This document shows positions 1 to 5,497 of a stretch of DNA of 12,972 bases, piece after piece. The stretch is from Deltaproteobacteria bacterium (GTDB lineage: Bacteria; Desulfobacterota; BSN033; UBA1163). The stretch spans positions 1 to 12,972 of the forward strand of contig VGRU01000088.1 of NCBI GenBank assembly GCA_016875255.1, read 5' to 3'. Position 1 is the stretch's first letter, and every line of letters starts with the position of its first letter. The translations under genes were made by a program, and so were the position numbers. Below the pieces are notes generated by a model that was not told where the DNA came from, ran no database searches, and saw only the letters and a program-made list of their open reading frames with translations.

Positions 1-51
1 TGCTACCAGGGCATCTACGGGAGAATCGTAAATCACGGTCTGCTTTTGCAT
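1..51 (-). CDS. 5' end of a small antitoxin-like protein (partial)
   Basis: An ATG at 49-51 on the minus strand opens a frame that runs off the left edge; the 17 visible residues are MQKQTVIYDSPVDALVA. A strong ribosome-binding site (CGGAGGTG, complement of 56-63) lies four bases upstream, which supports this as a true start. From memory, short proteins starting with a DSxVDALVA-like segment accompany toxin-antitoxin genes, and all nearby genes are TA modules, so an antitoxin-like role is plausible. That is inference; 17 residues cannot fix a family. Confidence 0.5.
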   Translation of the reverse strand, partial: MQKQTVIYDSPVDALVA

Positions 52-81
52 GCTGCACCTCCGTAGGTGGATCTGATATGT

Positions 82-109
82 TTAATAACACATTGTCTAC
101 GAAAAGCAA
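82..109 (-). promoter_or_regulatory. Possible sigma70-type promoter for the leftmost gene
   Basis: Reading the minus strand, TTGCTT (104-109) is followed after 16 bases by TATTAA (82-87), about 30 bases before the start codon at 51. The match is moderate and the region is AT-rich, so it may be chance. Confidence 0.25.
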
Positions 110-133
110 ATAGTCTTGGGGGTCATTAGACGG

Positions 134-196
134 TTGGAGGGGACGTAGGTTCTAAAACAACTTATTTCGTCTATCTGGTTTTTTTAGTTTCTCTGG
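134..196. repeat. 62-bp direct repeat, left copy
   Basis: This 63-bp stretch (from TTGGAGGGGACGTAGG to the TTTCTCTGG end) recurs at 1424-1485 with one single-base indel as the only difference I see. Its right part contains degenerate units of the 9-bp CTGGTTTAT family, and its left part contains the GGGGACGTAGG motif that also recurs elsewhere in this region. The two copies bracket the PIN/DUF104 toxin-antitoxin pair. The stretch 52-460 otherwise holds no complete gene, only repeats and a hepT fragment. Confidence 0.85.
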
Positions 197-205
197 ACAA
201 TATTT

Positions 206-328
206 ATTCCTTCGGAATGGAAGTAATCCTTCGACAAGCTCAGGATGGAAGTTACCCTACGGCTGGCACATGACTTTTCAAAAATCTATTTTTTTCGCAG
301 TTTTTAAGACTTCAGCTAATATGAGCTT
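206..328. repeat. 113-bp dispersed repeat with hairpin (copy 1)
   Basis: Positions 216-328 match 2600-2712 with only two mismatches by eye. The left boundary carries a small hairpin, ATTCC-TTC-GGAAT (206-218); the other copy has ATTCAC-TTC-GTGAAT there, so the stem sequence differs but pairing is kept. After the hairpin comes GGAAG and then the segment CCTTCGACAAGCTCAGGATGG, a kind of short repeat I recall from many environmental genomes. The right half is the 3' end of a hepT gene (separate entry). Confidence 0.85.
278..328 (-). pseudogene. HepT C-terminal remnant
   Basis: On the minus strand 328 to 278 encodes [16 protein letters not shown] followed by TGA. This is the same C-terminus, with one residue changed, as the hepT gene at 2662-3021. 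No upstream hepT sequence is present here: past 328 the sequence diverges into a GGGGACGTTG-containing stretch. It is therefore a decapitated fragment carried along with the 113-bp repeat, not an expressed gene. Confidence 0.7.
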
Positions 329-369
329 AAAATTGGGGACGTTGTTGAATCCTTACACTTCTGCGCCTG

Positions 370-398
370 TCTGATCTATCTGGTCTTTTTGGTTTATA
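370..398. repeat. 9-bp-family repeat, short degenerate array
   Basis: About three degenerate units (ATCTGGTCT, TTTTGGTTT) of the interspersed CTGGTTTAT family, in the same orientation as all other copies in the window. It lies between the hepT remnant and the PIN toxin gene. Confidence 0.6.
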
Positions 399-460
399 AT
401 GAGGAACGACGAAACATGAGGGGGACGTTGGTTCAAATGCAACTTACGGGAACCAAGTTT

Positions 461-868
461 TTACCATAAGACGTTGACAAGACCAGAGTCCCTTATCTTC
501 TTGTCTTTAGTTATTATTTTTGCTCTGCTAAGAAGTGCTTCACAAACAATAAGTCGATCGTGCATTTCATAAATTTCTGTTTGGTCTTTAAGGCAGAGGA
601 GTTGATTGAACCCAAGAGGAGAGAATTCAAAGTTATCTGCCTCCTGAACTCTCTTAATGAGATTGTTTAAATCTGCTTCAACTTTACCTCTTTCTACGAT
701 GTAAATGATCTCCGCTATCACAATAACAGGGATAAGAAGTTTAGCCTTGCCTTCTTCTATCTCTTTAAAAGACCTATTGGCGGCAAAGCTGAGTTTTGGT
801 GAGTCTGTAAGATACCAAATTAAGCTGTGCGTGTCCGTTACATAGATTGGGGGTTCGTTATCAGGCAT
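461..868 (-). CDS. PIN-domain toxin ribonuclease (VapC-like)
   Basis: A 135-residue PIN-domain protein, the usual length for VapC-type toxins, which cleave RNA with divalent metal ions held by a cluster of acidic residues. Visible candidates are D12 (in [11 protein letters not shown]), E53 (in IAEIIYIVE), D104 (in [12 protein letters not shown]) and D122 (in IITKDKKI), spaced as expected for an intact active site. The ATG overlaps the 3' end of the DUF104 gene by 8 bp, the translational coupling typical of a toxin-antitoxin operon with the antitoxin first. Family assignment is strong; the RNA target is unknown. Confidence 0.88.
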   Translation of the reverse strand: MPDNEPPIYVTDTHSLIWYLTDSPKLSFAANRSFKEIEEGKAKLLIPVIVIAEIIYIVERGKVEADLNNLIKRVQEADNFEFSPLGFNQLLCLKDQTEIYEMHDRLIVCEALLSRAKIITKDKKIRDSGLVNVLW

Positions 869-1115
869 CAGTCTCTTCCTCTAAACCTTTAACTTCGTTT
901 TCTACTCCCTTATCCCAAATATGTTTTACCTTCTCAATTTCCTCCTCATTTATTTGAATCCCCCTCCATATCCCTCGGAGAGAAGTGATTTTTTTGAGCT
1001 TTTGCTCCTTAATTTCAATTTCCACCTTCTCCCCCTCAGGCAAGTTCACCTTTACAAGGGGTTTGAACACTCCTCCACTATAAACCGCTCTTATTATCTT
1101 CTGCATGTTACCCAT
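861..1115 (-). CDS. AF2212/DUF104-type antitoxin
   Basis: An 84-residue protein whose N-terminal half ([20 protein letters not shown] then EGEKVEIEI, about residues 7-35) has the small beta-barrel pattern of the AF2212-like (DUF104) antitoxins, which usually precede PIN toxins. The charged C-terminal half (about 40-84) is probably the toxin-binding tail. I chose the first ATG (1113-1115) because AGAGGTGA sits seven bases upstream; the ATG at codon 4 is less well placed. It is the first gene of a two-gene operon with the PIN toxin (8-bp overlap). Confidence 0.85.
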   Translation of the reverse strand: MGNMQKIIRAVYSGGVFKPLVKVNLPEGEKVEIEIKEQKLKKITSLRGIWRGIQINEEEIEKVKHIWDKGVENEVKGLEEETDA

Positions 1116-1155
1116 GATAGTTCACCTCTTTTCCCTTTCCGTGAAACCCTTCTTG

Positions 1156-1184
1156 ACAATAGCACTTTGGTCTAACACTATCAA
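1156..1184 (-). promoter_or_regulatory. Likely promoter of the DUF104/PIN operon
   Basis: On the minus strand TTGATA (1179-1184) and TATTGT (1156-1161) are separated by exactly 17 bases, about 40 bases upstream of the antitoxin ATG. This is a reasonable sigma70-type arrangement. An operator is likely in a TA system, but I see no clear palindrome. Confidence 0.4.
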
Positions 1185-1220
1185 CTACGAATGATTAGGT
1201 GTCATTAGCAAATTAGACGT

Positions 1221-1423
1221 TTTTGGGGAACGTTGCTCAATTCCTTCAATTCTCATTTTTTAAAGTAAAGCCTAAAGAAATAAAAAATAGGCAAAGGGTA
1301 ATGGGTTATATGCGTATTCCGACGCATTCCGGCCACCCCCCTCGTGGTCATCTGGGGGACGTAGTTGATTTCTATCACTTTTCATTTTCTGCCCACGGTC
1401 TGTTGCTTTCGGGTCAAATTGAA
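1221..1423. other. Intergenic region with mobile-element-like scars
   Basis: The space between the PIN/DUF104 and PemK modules has no supported gene. It contains GGGGAACGTTGCTC at 1225 and GGGGACGTAGTTGA at 1355, variants of a motif also found at 139, 335, 421 and 1429. Between them (about 1313-1352), on the minus strand, is a stretch reading TGACCACGAGGGGGGTGGCC followed by GGAATGCGTCGGAATACGCA. That resembles the ends of IS21-family insertion sequences as I remember them. No transposase is present, so this would be a remnant at most. Confidence 0.3.
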
Positions 1424-1521
1424 TTGGAGGGGACGTAGGTTCTAAAACAACTTATTTCGTCTATCTGTTTTTTTAGTTTCTCTGGTTTATCTGGTTTGTC
1501 TCGTTTATCTGGTTTATTTAG
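1424..1521. repeat. 62-bp direct repeat, right copy, running into a 9-bp-unit array
   Basis: 1424-1485 is the second copy of the repeat at 134-196. It continues into further 9-bp units (TCTGGTTTA, TCTGGTTTG, TCTCGTTTA, TCTGGTTTA) to about 1521, just downstream of the PemK toxin stop codon. The extra units here, absent from the left copy, suggest array length changes independently of the 62-bp repeat. Confidence 0.8.
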
Positions 1522-1532
1522 GAGATAAAGCT

Positions 1533-1877
1533 TTATTCAATTTCAAGAGTCTTAATAAGAGTCTTTCTAACCCGCTGCATTAATTCTGGAGGAAGACGGC
1601 CGAGCTCTTTTCTTATCAGAGAGCGATGAATCACGGCAACTTTCTCTGTTTTGATGACAGACGTCTTTTTTAACCCCGTAAGATGAAAATTTGGGTTGAC
1701 TTCTTCAACCCTAACCCATGATTCACGAATTTCATCTGGAACTTTAGAAAAGATTCCAAGAATGATCACATCTTCACCTTTGGTGGTAAGCACCAAGGCA
1801 GGCCTAACCTTCGAAGAGTGAAGATCAGAGAAGGGGAAATTGACCAAAACCACCGTGCCAGGGTCATACTTCGGCAT
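1533..1877 (-). CDS. PemK/MazF-family endoribonuclease toxin
   Basis: 114 residues, typical of PemK/MazF toxins that cut mRNA at short sites. The N-terminus has the family signature: GTVVLVNFPFSD (residues 7-18), then KVRPALVL (23-30) around the conserved R-P that lines the RNA-binding groove. TGLKKTSVIKTEKVAVIH (about 67-84) matches the later conserved strand. The start overlaps the upstream antitoxin gene by 14 bp. No broken motif is seen, so it is probably functional. A 9-bp repeat array lies immediately downstream of the stop codon. Confidence 0.88.
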   Translation of the reverse strand: MPKYDPGTVVLVNFPFSDLHSSKVRPALVLTTKGEDVIILGIFSKVPDEIRESWVRVEEVNPNFHLTGLKKTSVIKTEKVAVIHRSLIRKELGRLPPELMQRVRKTLIKTLEIE

Positions 1878-2058
1878 TATAGATATCTTCTTCAGGATCC
1901 TCCCAATCGGAGAATGCGGTTTCCGAGGCTTTTGTCAAAAGAGAGGTTTCCAGATAATCATGAATTTTTTGATCCAGCTCAAGAATTTGACGCCTGGAAA
2001 ATTTGGGTAACATCCCTTTAATCTCATCAACGCTTATCTCAATAGAATCAACTCCCAT
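1864..2058 (-). CDS. Antitoxin partner of the PemK/MazF toxin
   Basis: A 64-residue acidic protein with a helical N-terminal half (SVDEIKGMLPKFSRRQILELD) and an acidic C-terminal tail (ETAFSDWEDPEEDIYN). Such tails are common on antitoxins that wrap MazF-type toxins. GGAGG lies seven bases before the ATG. Its place immediately upstream of, and overlapping, the toxin gene is the main argument for its role. I recognise no classical DNA-binding fold from sequence alone. Confidence 0.75.
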   Translation of the reverse strand: MGVDSIEISVDEIKGMLPKFSRRQILELDQKIHDYLETSLLTKASETAFSDWEDPEEDIYNAEV

Positions 2059-2116
2059 GTGACAACCTCCATTATCATATTATCTCTTTTGGATTAAAAT
2101 ATTAAAGCCTGTGGGG

Positions 2117-2542
2117 TCAGGCCACGGTAACTCGGTTTCTAGAATTTCGATCCAATTTCTTTTTCTCTTCAAAAGAGTCACGGGCTTTTTGGATGCCTTT
2201 CATCATTCTGTTCAATAAGTAGCCGATCTCGCTCATTTTCTTTGAAAAGCCATCGCAAGATTTATTGTCTATGTAAGCATTACCCAAGGCTTCTTTGAAA
2301 TGATTTCTGATCTCGGCCATCGAGGTGCGTGCCCGTTCGTAAAAAGTCAATTTGTCATTAAAATGAAATCTCCCAAATCCCTCACTAATATCTGAAGGGA
2401 TGCTGCGGGCTGAGCGCCGCATTTGATTGGCAAGATCGTACTTTTCATCTTTTGGGAAAGTTCTAACAAGGTTTGCAATATCCAGTGAAAGTCTATGTGC
2501 TAACTGCCAAACTCTAAGGTCTTCGAAGCGGGTGATCTTCAT
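2117..2542 (-). CDS. Four-helix-bundle protein (S23 / 23S rRNA-intervening-sequence type)
   Basis: A 141-residue protein with the family start FEDLRVWQLAHRLSLDIANL, then FPKDEKYDLANQMRRSARSI and PSDISEGFGR (about residues 29-58), the hallmark core of the four-helix-bundle family. It was first seen inside intervening sequences of 23S rRNA genes, but no rRNA lies here, so this is a free-standing copy as is common in environmental genomes. Its biochemical function is unknown. The family core spans about 115-120 residues; the last 20 or so (EKKKLDRNSRNRVTVA) are extra and may come from neighbouring repeat DNA. The start codon is directly preceded by a 9-bp repeat array rather than by a recognisable Shine-Dalgarno sequence. 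Confidence 0.85.
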   Translation of the reverse strand: MKITRFEDLRVWQLAHRLSLDIANLVRTFPKDEKYDLANQMRRSARSIPSDISEGFGRFHFNDKLTFYERARTSMAEIRNHFKEALGNAYIDNKSCDGFSKKMSEIGYLLNRMMKGIQKARDSFEEKKKLDRNSRNRVTVA

Positions 2543-2580
2543 GGTCTTTCTCGTTTATTTGGCTTATCTGGTCTTTCTGG
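2543..2580. repeat. 9-bp-family array abutting the S23-type gene start
   Basis: About four degenerate units (TCTTTCTCG, TTTATTTGG, CTTATCTGG, TCTTTCTGG) run up to the base next to the ATG. The mRNA leader would therefore be AGAAAGACC-AUG, built from the repeat. Confidence 0.8.
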
Positions 2581-2587
2581 AAGGATG

Positions 2588-2712
2588 ATTCACTTCGTGA
2601 ATGGAAGTGATCCTTCGACAAGCTCAGGATGGAAGTTACCCTACGGCTGGCACATGACTTTTCAAAAATCTGTTTTTTTCGCAGTTTTTAAGACTTCAGC
2701 TAATATGAGCTT
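2588..2712. repeat. 113-bp dispersed repeat with hairpin (copy 2)
   Basis: Near-identical partner of 206-328. Its hairpin is ATTCAC-TTC-GTGAAT (2588-2602). From 2662 rightwards it overlaps the 3' end of the hepT gene, so this is probably the parental location of the copied hepT end. Confidence 0.85.
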
Positions 2713-3021
2713 TGTTTGGGGAATGTCAGTCTTGACGGTTTCCCATACTGTTTCAATATCAACCGCGAAATAGTCATGGATCAGTACGTCCCTCATACCA
2801 GCGATATCTCGCCATGGGACATCTGGAAACTTCTCACGGAACTCAGGAGAGATATGCTTAATTGCCTCTCCTACGATTTCAATTGCTCTTATGACCGCAA
2901 AAACGGTTTTTTAGTCATTGATAAACTCTTCGTATGTCATGCCTGAAACAAATCCTTCGACCTTTTCCATCGCACTGAAGGCATCTTGAAGGAAATCGAT
3001 AATCTCCCTTTTCTCAAACAT
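2662..3021 (-). pseudogene. hepT: HepT-like HEPN toxin, interrupted by an in-frame ochre codon
   Basis: Conceptual translation gives a 119-residue HepT/DUF86-type protein in a single frame, interrupted only by TAA at 2911-2913 (codon 37). Residues before the stop read MFEKREIIDFLQDAFSAMEK and on to FIND. After it the frame continues [20 protein letters not shown] and ends [13 protein letters not shown]. The RX4HXY motif of HepT toxins is intact as RDVLIHDY, so decay looks recent. Relatives have K, E or similar at the stop position, so one substitution explains it. No internal start codon would restore the N-terminus. It overlaps mntA by 8 bp. Its extreme 3' end lies within the 113-bp repeat duplicated at 216-328. 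Confidence 0.8.
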
Positions 3022-3310
3022 ACAGAACTTCACTCAGAATCCGCTGGCCAATCCTCCGCTTAAGCGCTTTTTTCATAACAAGATCCACATTGGCCCCAAG
3101 TAGGTCGGAGAGGTTATTCTTTAATCTAACGAACTCGATTAATCCAATAGGTCTTTCAAATTCCACCAAGATATCCACATCGCTTGTTTCTTTTTGCTCT
3201 CCCCTTAAATAAGAGCCAAAAATACCAACGTCCTTTACGTGGTATTTATGATTAAGTTCCTCCTTGTGGGCTTCAAGGATTCTTCTTATTTCTTCAACAG
3301 TCTTTCTCAT
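3014..3310 (-). CDS. mntA: MntA-type minimal nucleotidyltransferase antitoxin
   Basis: A 98-residue minimal nucleotidyltransferase with the active-site motif GSX10DXD: G32-S33 (FGSYLRGE) and D44/D46 (SDVDILVEF). In characterised pairs MntA neutralises HepT by transferring AMP groups to the tyrosine of the RX4HXY motif, and that tyrosine is still encoded in the adjacent broken hepT. The gene is upstream of hepT and overlaps it by 8 bp. I see no good Shine-Dalgarno next to the ATG (GAGGGAG lies about 20 bases up), so the exact start is less certain than the family. Confidence 0.87.
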   Translation of the reverse strand: MRKTVEEIRRILEAHKEELNHKYHVKDVGIFGSYLRGEQKETSDVDILVEFERPIGLIEFVRLKNNLSDLLGANVDLVMKKALKRRIGQRILSEVLYV

Positions 3311-3366
3311 GGCAGGATTTAATTTGCTCCCTCAACTATAAACTCACGTGTTTAGATTATGCCCTT

Positions 3367-3375
3367 ATTATAGCA
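3367..3375 (-). promoter_or_regulatory. Extended -10 promoter for mntA-hepT
   Basis: The minus strand reads TGCTATAAT, a perfect extended -10 element (TG-N-TATAAT), about 57 bases before the mntA start. No good -35 hexamer is seen, which is acceptable for extended -10 promoters. Confidence 0.5.
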
Positions 3376-3428
3376 TATTTTTGAGTTCTTTGAGAGCATT
3401 GATCTGAATATCGAAGGGGGTTGTTGAT

Positions 3429-3476
3429 TTTTTTGGCTTTTCTGTTTCGTCTGTCTGGTCTATCTGGTTTGTCTGG
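3429..3476. repeat. 9-bp-family array
   Basis: About five degenerate units ending in CTGGTCTATCTGGTTTGT, downstream of the DUF5615 toxin gene and upstream of mntA. A variant of the GGGGacGTTGTTGA motif (GGGGGTTGTTGA, 3416-3427) directly precedes it, the same pairing of motif and array as at 139-196 and 1429-1485. Confidence 0.75.
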
Positions 3477-3533
3477 ATTGATTAAAGGCATATCAGGATA
3501 CCGGTGGATCAGTGGACAGGAGATCAGCATGGG

Positions 3534-3920
3534 TTACCTTCCATCTGGCTCTGACAAAGATCGTTCTCTAATCCTGTATCTTCCAACCTCCAGAATGGTC
3601 AAATTATTCAGTAGCTTGTTTCTTTCCACTTCAACAAAGAATCTTTTCACTGCATCCAAAATTTGTTGTCTTATAAAGATATAGGGAAGGTTAACCCAAA
3701 TAATTCCATGATGGGTTCCCAGCGGATATTTTACAATATTGCCAAACTCTTTGTCTCTTGAAATAATTATCATTTCCTGCTTTTGGGCATACCCAAAGAC
3801 CTCAGCATCGGTTGCCCCCTTCAATCCTACATCCCTCAAATCAATCGCATCGATACTGAGCGATTGAAGTAACCCTGCCGTAGGACGTGGCATATCTTCA
3901 TCCACTAATATCCTGAGCAT
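3534..3920 (-). CDS. DUF5615 PIN-like toxin
   Basis: A 128-residue protein starting MLRILVDEDMPRP, the DUF5615/Mut7-C-like PIN fold. Candidate acidic metal ligands are D7 and D9 (VDEDMP), D38 (GATDAEVFGYA) and D56 (ISRDKEFGN). These proteins pair with DUF433 antitoxins in VapBC-like modules and are presumed RNases. The start is fixed by the TAATG junction: the DUF433 stop TAA (3920-3922) shares one base with this ATG (3918-3920). The C-terminal tail past about residue 115 (RERSLSEPDGR) is not conserved to my knowledge. Activity is inferred from family. Confidence 0.85.
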   Translation of the reverse strand: MLRILVDEDMPRPTAGLLQSLSIDAIDLRDVGLKGATDAEVFGYAQKQEMIIISRDKEFGNIVKYPLGTHHGIIWVNLPYIFIRQQILDAVKRFFVEVERNKLLNNLTILEVGRYRIRERSLSEPDGR

Positions 3921-4141
3921 TACACTGCCTCAAGAAGATGTATCTCTTCATTGGATACTATTTTGGCAGCATATTCGATTGCCGCTCTTATATCCTGTTC
4001 TGTAATTTCGTAGTCTTCACTAATCTCTTTGTAAGACATGCCGCCCGCCAGAGATCCCAAAACTAAATCGACCGGAACTCTGGTCCCTCTAATCACAGGT
4101 TTTCCATGTCTAATGTTTTTATCAATCACAATTCTTTCCAT
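3920..4141 (-). CDS. DUF433 antitoxin
   Basis: A 73-residue protein with the DUF433 pattern: I-D-K-N-I-R at 5-10, then HGKPVIRGTRVPVDLVLGSL (12-31) and GMSYKEISEDYEITEQDIRA (34-53), an N-terminal strand followed by a winged-helix-like region. DUF433 proteins are the antitoxins, and probable operon repressors, of DUF5615 toxins. AGGAGGAAAT directly upstream of the ATG is a strong ribosome-binding site. It is first in the operon and joined to the toxin by a one-base stop/start overlap. Confidence 0.88.
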   Translation of the reverse strand: MERIVIDKNIRHGKPVIRGTRVPVDLVLGSLAGGMSYKEISEDYEITEQDIRAAIEYAAKIVSNEEIHLLEAV

Positions 4142-4161
4142 ATTTCCTCCTATCTGAATTT

Positions 4162-4190
4162 AAATTACCACAAATGAAGGAGTCAGGCAA
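4162..4190 (-). promoter_or_regulatory. Likely promoter of the DUF433/DUF5615 operon
   Basis: On the minus strand TTGCCT (4185-4190) and TAATTT (4162-4167) are separated by 17 bases, about 20 bases upstream of the start codon. The -10 is close to the ribosome-binding site, giving a very short leader. Confidence 0.35.
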
Positions 4191-4201
4191 GGATCTTGGG
4201 T

Positions 4202-4316
4202 TGATCTGGTTTGATTGGTTTGTTTGGTTTTTCTAGTTTCTTTGGTCTTTTTAGTTTCTCTGGTCTATCTGGTCTATTCTATGAGTCATTAAGTTATTGC
4301 GTCACTGAGTCATTGG
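4202..4316. repeat. 9-bp-family array followed by an 8-bp GAGTCATT-type array
   Basis: 4202-4278 holds about eight degenerate units of the CTGGTTTAT family. It is followed at 4281-4316 by a different family (GAGTCATT, AAGTTATT, GCGTCACT, GAGTCATT; 8-bp unit) that recurs at 8506-8575 and, as GGGTGATT, at 12747-12852. The two unrelated families sit head to tail here, as they also do at 12568-12852. Nothing else is seen between the DUF433 gene and fcl. Confidence 0.8.
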
Positions 4317-4351
4317 ATTAACAATACGGTGGAGGCATGGCACCGGTTTGC

Positions 4352-5488
4352 CTATGACTTGTTAAGATTCCTAAGGTAATCCTCATAGGTTAGGTGAAGA
4401 CCATCTGGAAGTAATGTTTTGTACTTCCAACCCAATCTATGAAGAAAAGAAACATCCAGAAGCTTACGAGGCGTCCCATCAGGCTTGGTGGTATCCCATC
4501 GGATTTCTCCCTTGAAACCTACTACCTCCGCTATCAAATCTGCAAGTTCGCGTATGGTGATATCCTCACCGGTGCCGATATTTATTAATCCGTGGGCAGG
4601 AAGTTGTGAAGCGTGAAGTGTTTCCATCAAGAAAATACATGCATCGGCCATGTCGTCGCTATACATAAACTCTCGCCGCGGTGTTCCTGTCCCCCACACA
4701 TCTACAACTGTTGAACTGGTTGTATCTGGTCTCTTTGGTTTCTCTGGTCTGTTTCGTTGATAAATACCATAATGATTTAGGAAAATCCTAACTTCTTCAG
4801 GGGAAGATCTCATGTTAATCCTTAATTTTAATTTCTGATTCCTAAGCTCTGCATTGCCATAGCACAAAATATCTTTTTTTATATCATCATATCTCTCTTC
4901 ACTTAGGAGTTTGGCGAGGTGAAATTTGCGAATCAAGGCTGGCAGGACATGGGAATCCATGAGATCGTAGTTGTCATTTGGACCGTAAAGATTCGTGGGC
5001 ATAACGGATATAAAGTTCGTTCCGTATTGCCGGTTATAGGACTGGCAGAGCTTGATACCCGCAATCTTTGCAACCGCATAAGGCTCGTTGGTAGGCTCAA
5101 GCTCCCCGGTCAGCAAATATTCCTCTTTCATTGGTTGAGGAGCAAACTTTGAATAGATACAAGAACTTCCGAGGAAGAGCAGTTTTTTAACACCGTATTT
5201 GTAAGAGGCGTGGATAACGTTGGCTTCGATAATAAGGTTATTGTAGATGAAATCAGCTGGATAGGTATTGTTGGCGTGAATCCCCCCCACTTTGGCTGCT
5301 GCAAGAAAGACGTTTTCAGGACGCCCCTTTTCGAAAAAATCGTTCACATCCTTCTGAATTTCAAGATCGAGCTCTTGATGAGTCCGCAGGATGAGATTGC
5401 CGTAGCCCTGTGATTGAAGTCCCCGAAGGATAGCCGAACCAACTAAACCAGTATGGCCAGCGATGTAGATTTTAGAATCTTTTCTCAT
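4352..5488 (-). CDS. fcl: GDP-L-fucose synthase
   Basis: Converts GDP-4-keto-6-deoxy-mannose, the product of Gmd, to GDP-L-fucose by epimerisation and NADPH-dependent reduction. The Rossmann motif is [10 protein letters not shown] (11-20). The catalytic Ser is in GSSCIY (S108/S109), with C110, Y137-x3-K141 (YAVAK) and H180, one residue from the E. coli enzyme's positions as I recall them. At 378 residues it is about 60 longer than the usual 310-320. The extra lies mostly at about 194-263, between [15 protein letters not shown] and [20 protein letters not shown]. Some relatives have an insert here, but this one contains a 9-bp repeat ([12 protein letters not shown]) and a KLKLRI-type repeat. 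A further tract, [11 protein letters not shown] (290-300), precedes LINIGTGED. The stop-to-start gap from gmd is 9 bases. Confidence 0.93.
   Translation of the reverse strand: MRKDSKIYIAGHTGLVGSAILRGLQSQGYGNLILRTHQELDLEIQKDVNDFFEKGRPENVFLAAAKVGGIHANNTYPADFIYNNLIIEANVIHASYKYGVKKLLFLGSSCIYSKFAPQPMKEEYLLTGELEPTNEPYAVAKIAGIKLCQSYNRQYGTNFISVMPTNLYGPNDNYDLMDSHVLPALIRKFHLAKLLSEERYDDIKKDILCYGNAELRNQKLKLRINMRSSPEEVRIFLNHYGIYQRNRPEKPKRPDTTSSTVVDVWGTGTPRREFMYSDDMADACIFLMETLHASQLPAHGLINIGTGEDITIRELADLIAEVVGFKGEIRWDTTKPDGTPRKLLDVSFLHRLGWKYKTLLPDGLHLTYEDYLRNLNKS
4599..4622. repeat. GTGAAGCGTGAAGTG repeat inside fcl
   Basis: AAGTTGTGAAGCGTGAAGTG encodes TLHASQL in frame in fcl, just before the conserved GTGED motif, where typical relatives go almost directly from the helix to NIGTGED. 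TLHAS-type peptides are another short-repeat signature I recall from repeat-rich environmental genomes. A single locus here, so the family is inferred. Confidence 0.5.
4715..4758. repeat. 9-bp-family array inside fcl, in frame
   Basis: About five degenerate units (GTATCTGGT, CTCTTTGGT, TTCTCTGGT, CTGTTTCGT) in the standard orientation, encoding [14 protein letters not shown] within fcl. Reading frame and the conserved motifs on both sides are preserved. Confidence 0.8.
4814..4849. repeat. A-rich short repeat inside fcl
   Basis: The minus strand encodes [12 protein letters not shown] from imperfect AAATTAAAATTAAG units, about 55 bp from the 9-bp array in the same fcl insert. It looks like another short-repeat tract, but at this length it could be ordinary low-complexity coding sequence. 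Confidence 0.3.
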
Positions 5489-5497
5489 GATAAAGTA

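Noticed and set aside
1223..1438. Small + strand open frame between TA modules
   Set aside because: It runs through repeat motifs and an IS-like scar, with no ribosome-binding site or protein resemblance.
2117..2542. 23S rRNA intervening sequence
   Set aside because: The S23-type protein family is found in such sequences, but no rRNA sequence flanks it here.
4700..4860. Frameshift in fcl
   Set aside because: The unusual insert first suggested a frameshift, but conserved motifs on both sides ([11 protein letters not shown] and [13 protein letters not shown]) are in the same frame, so it is an in-frame insertion.
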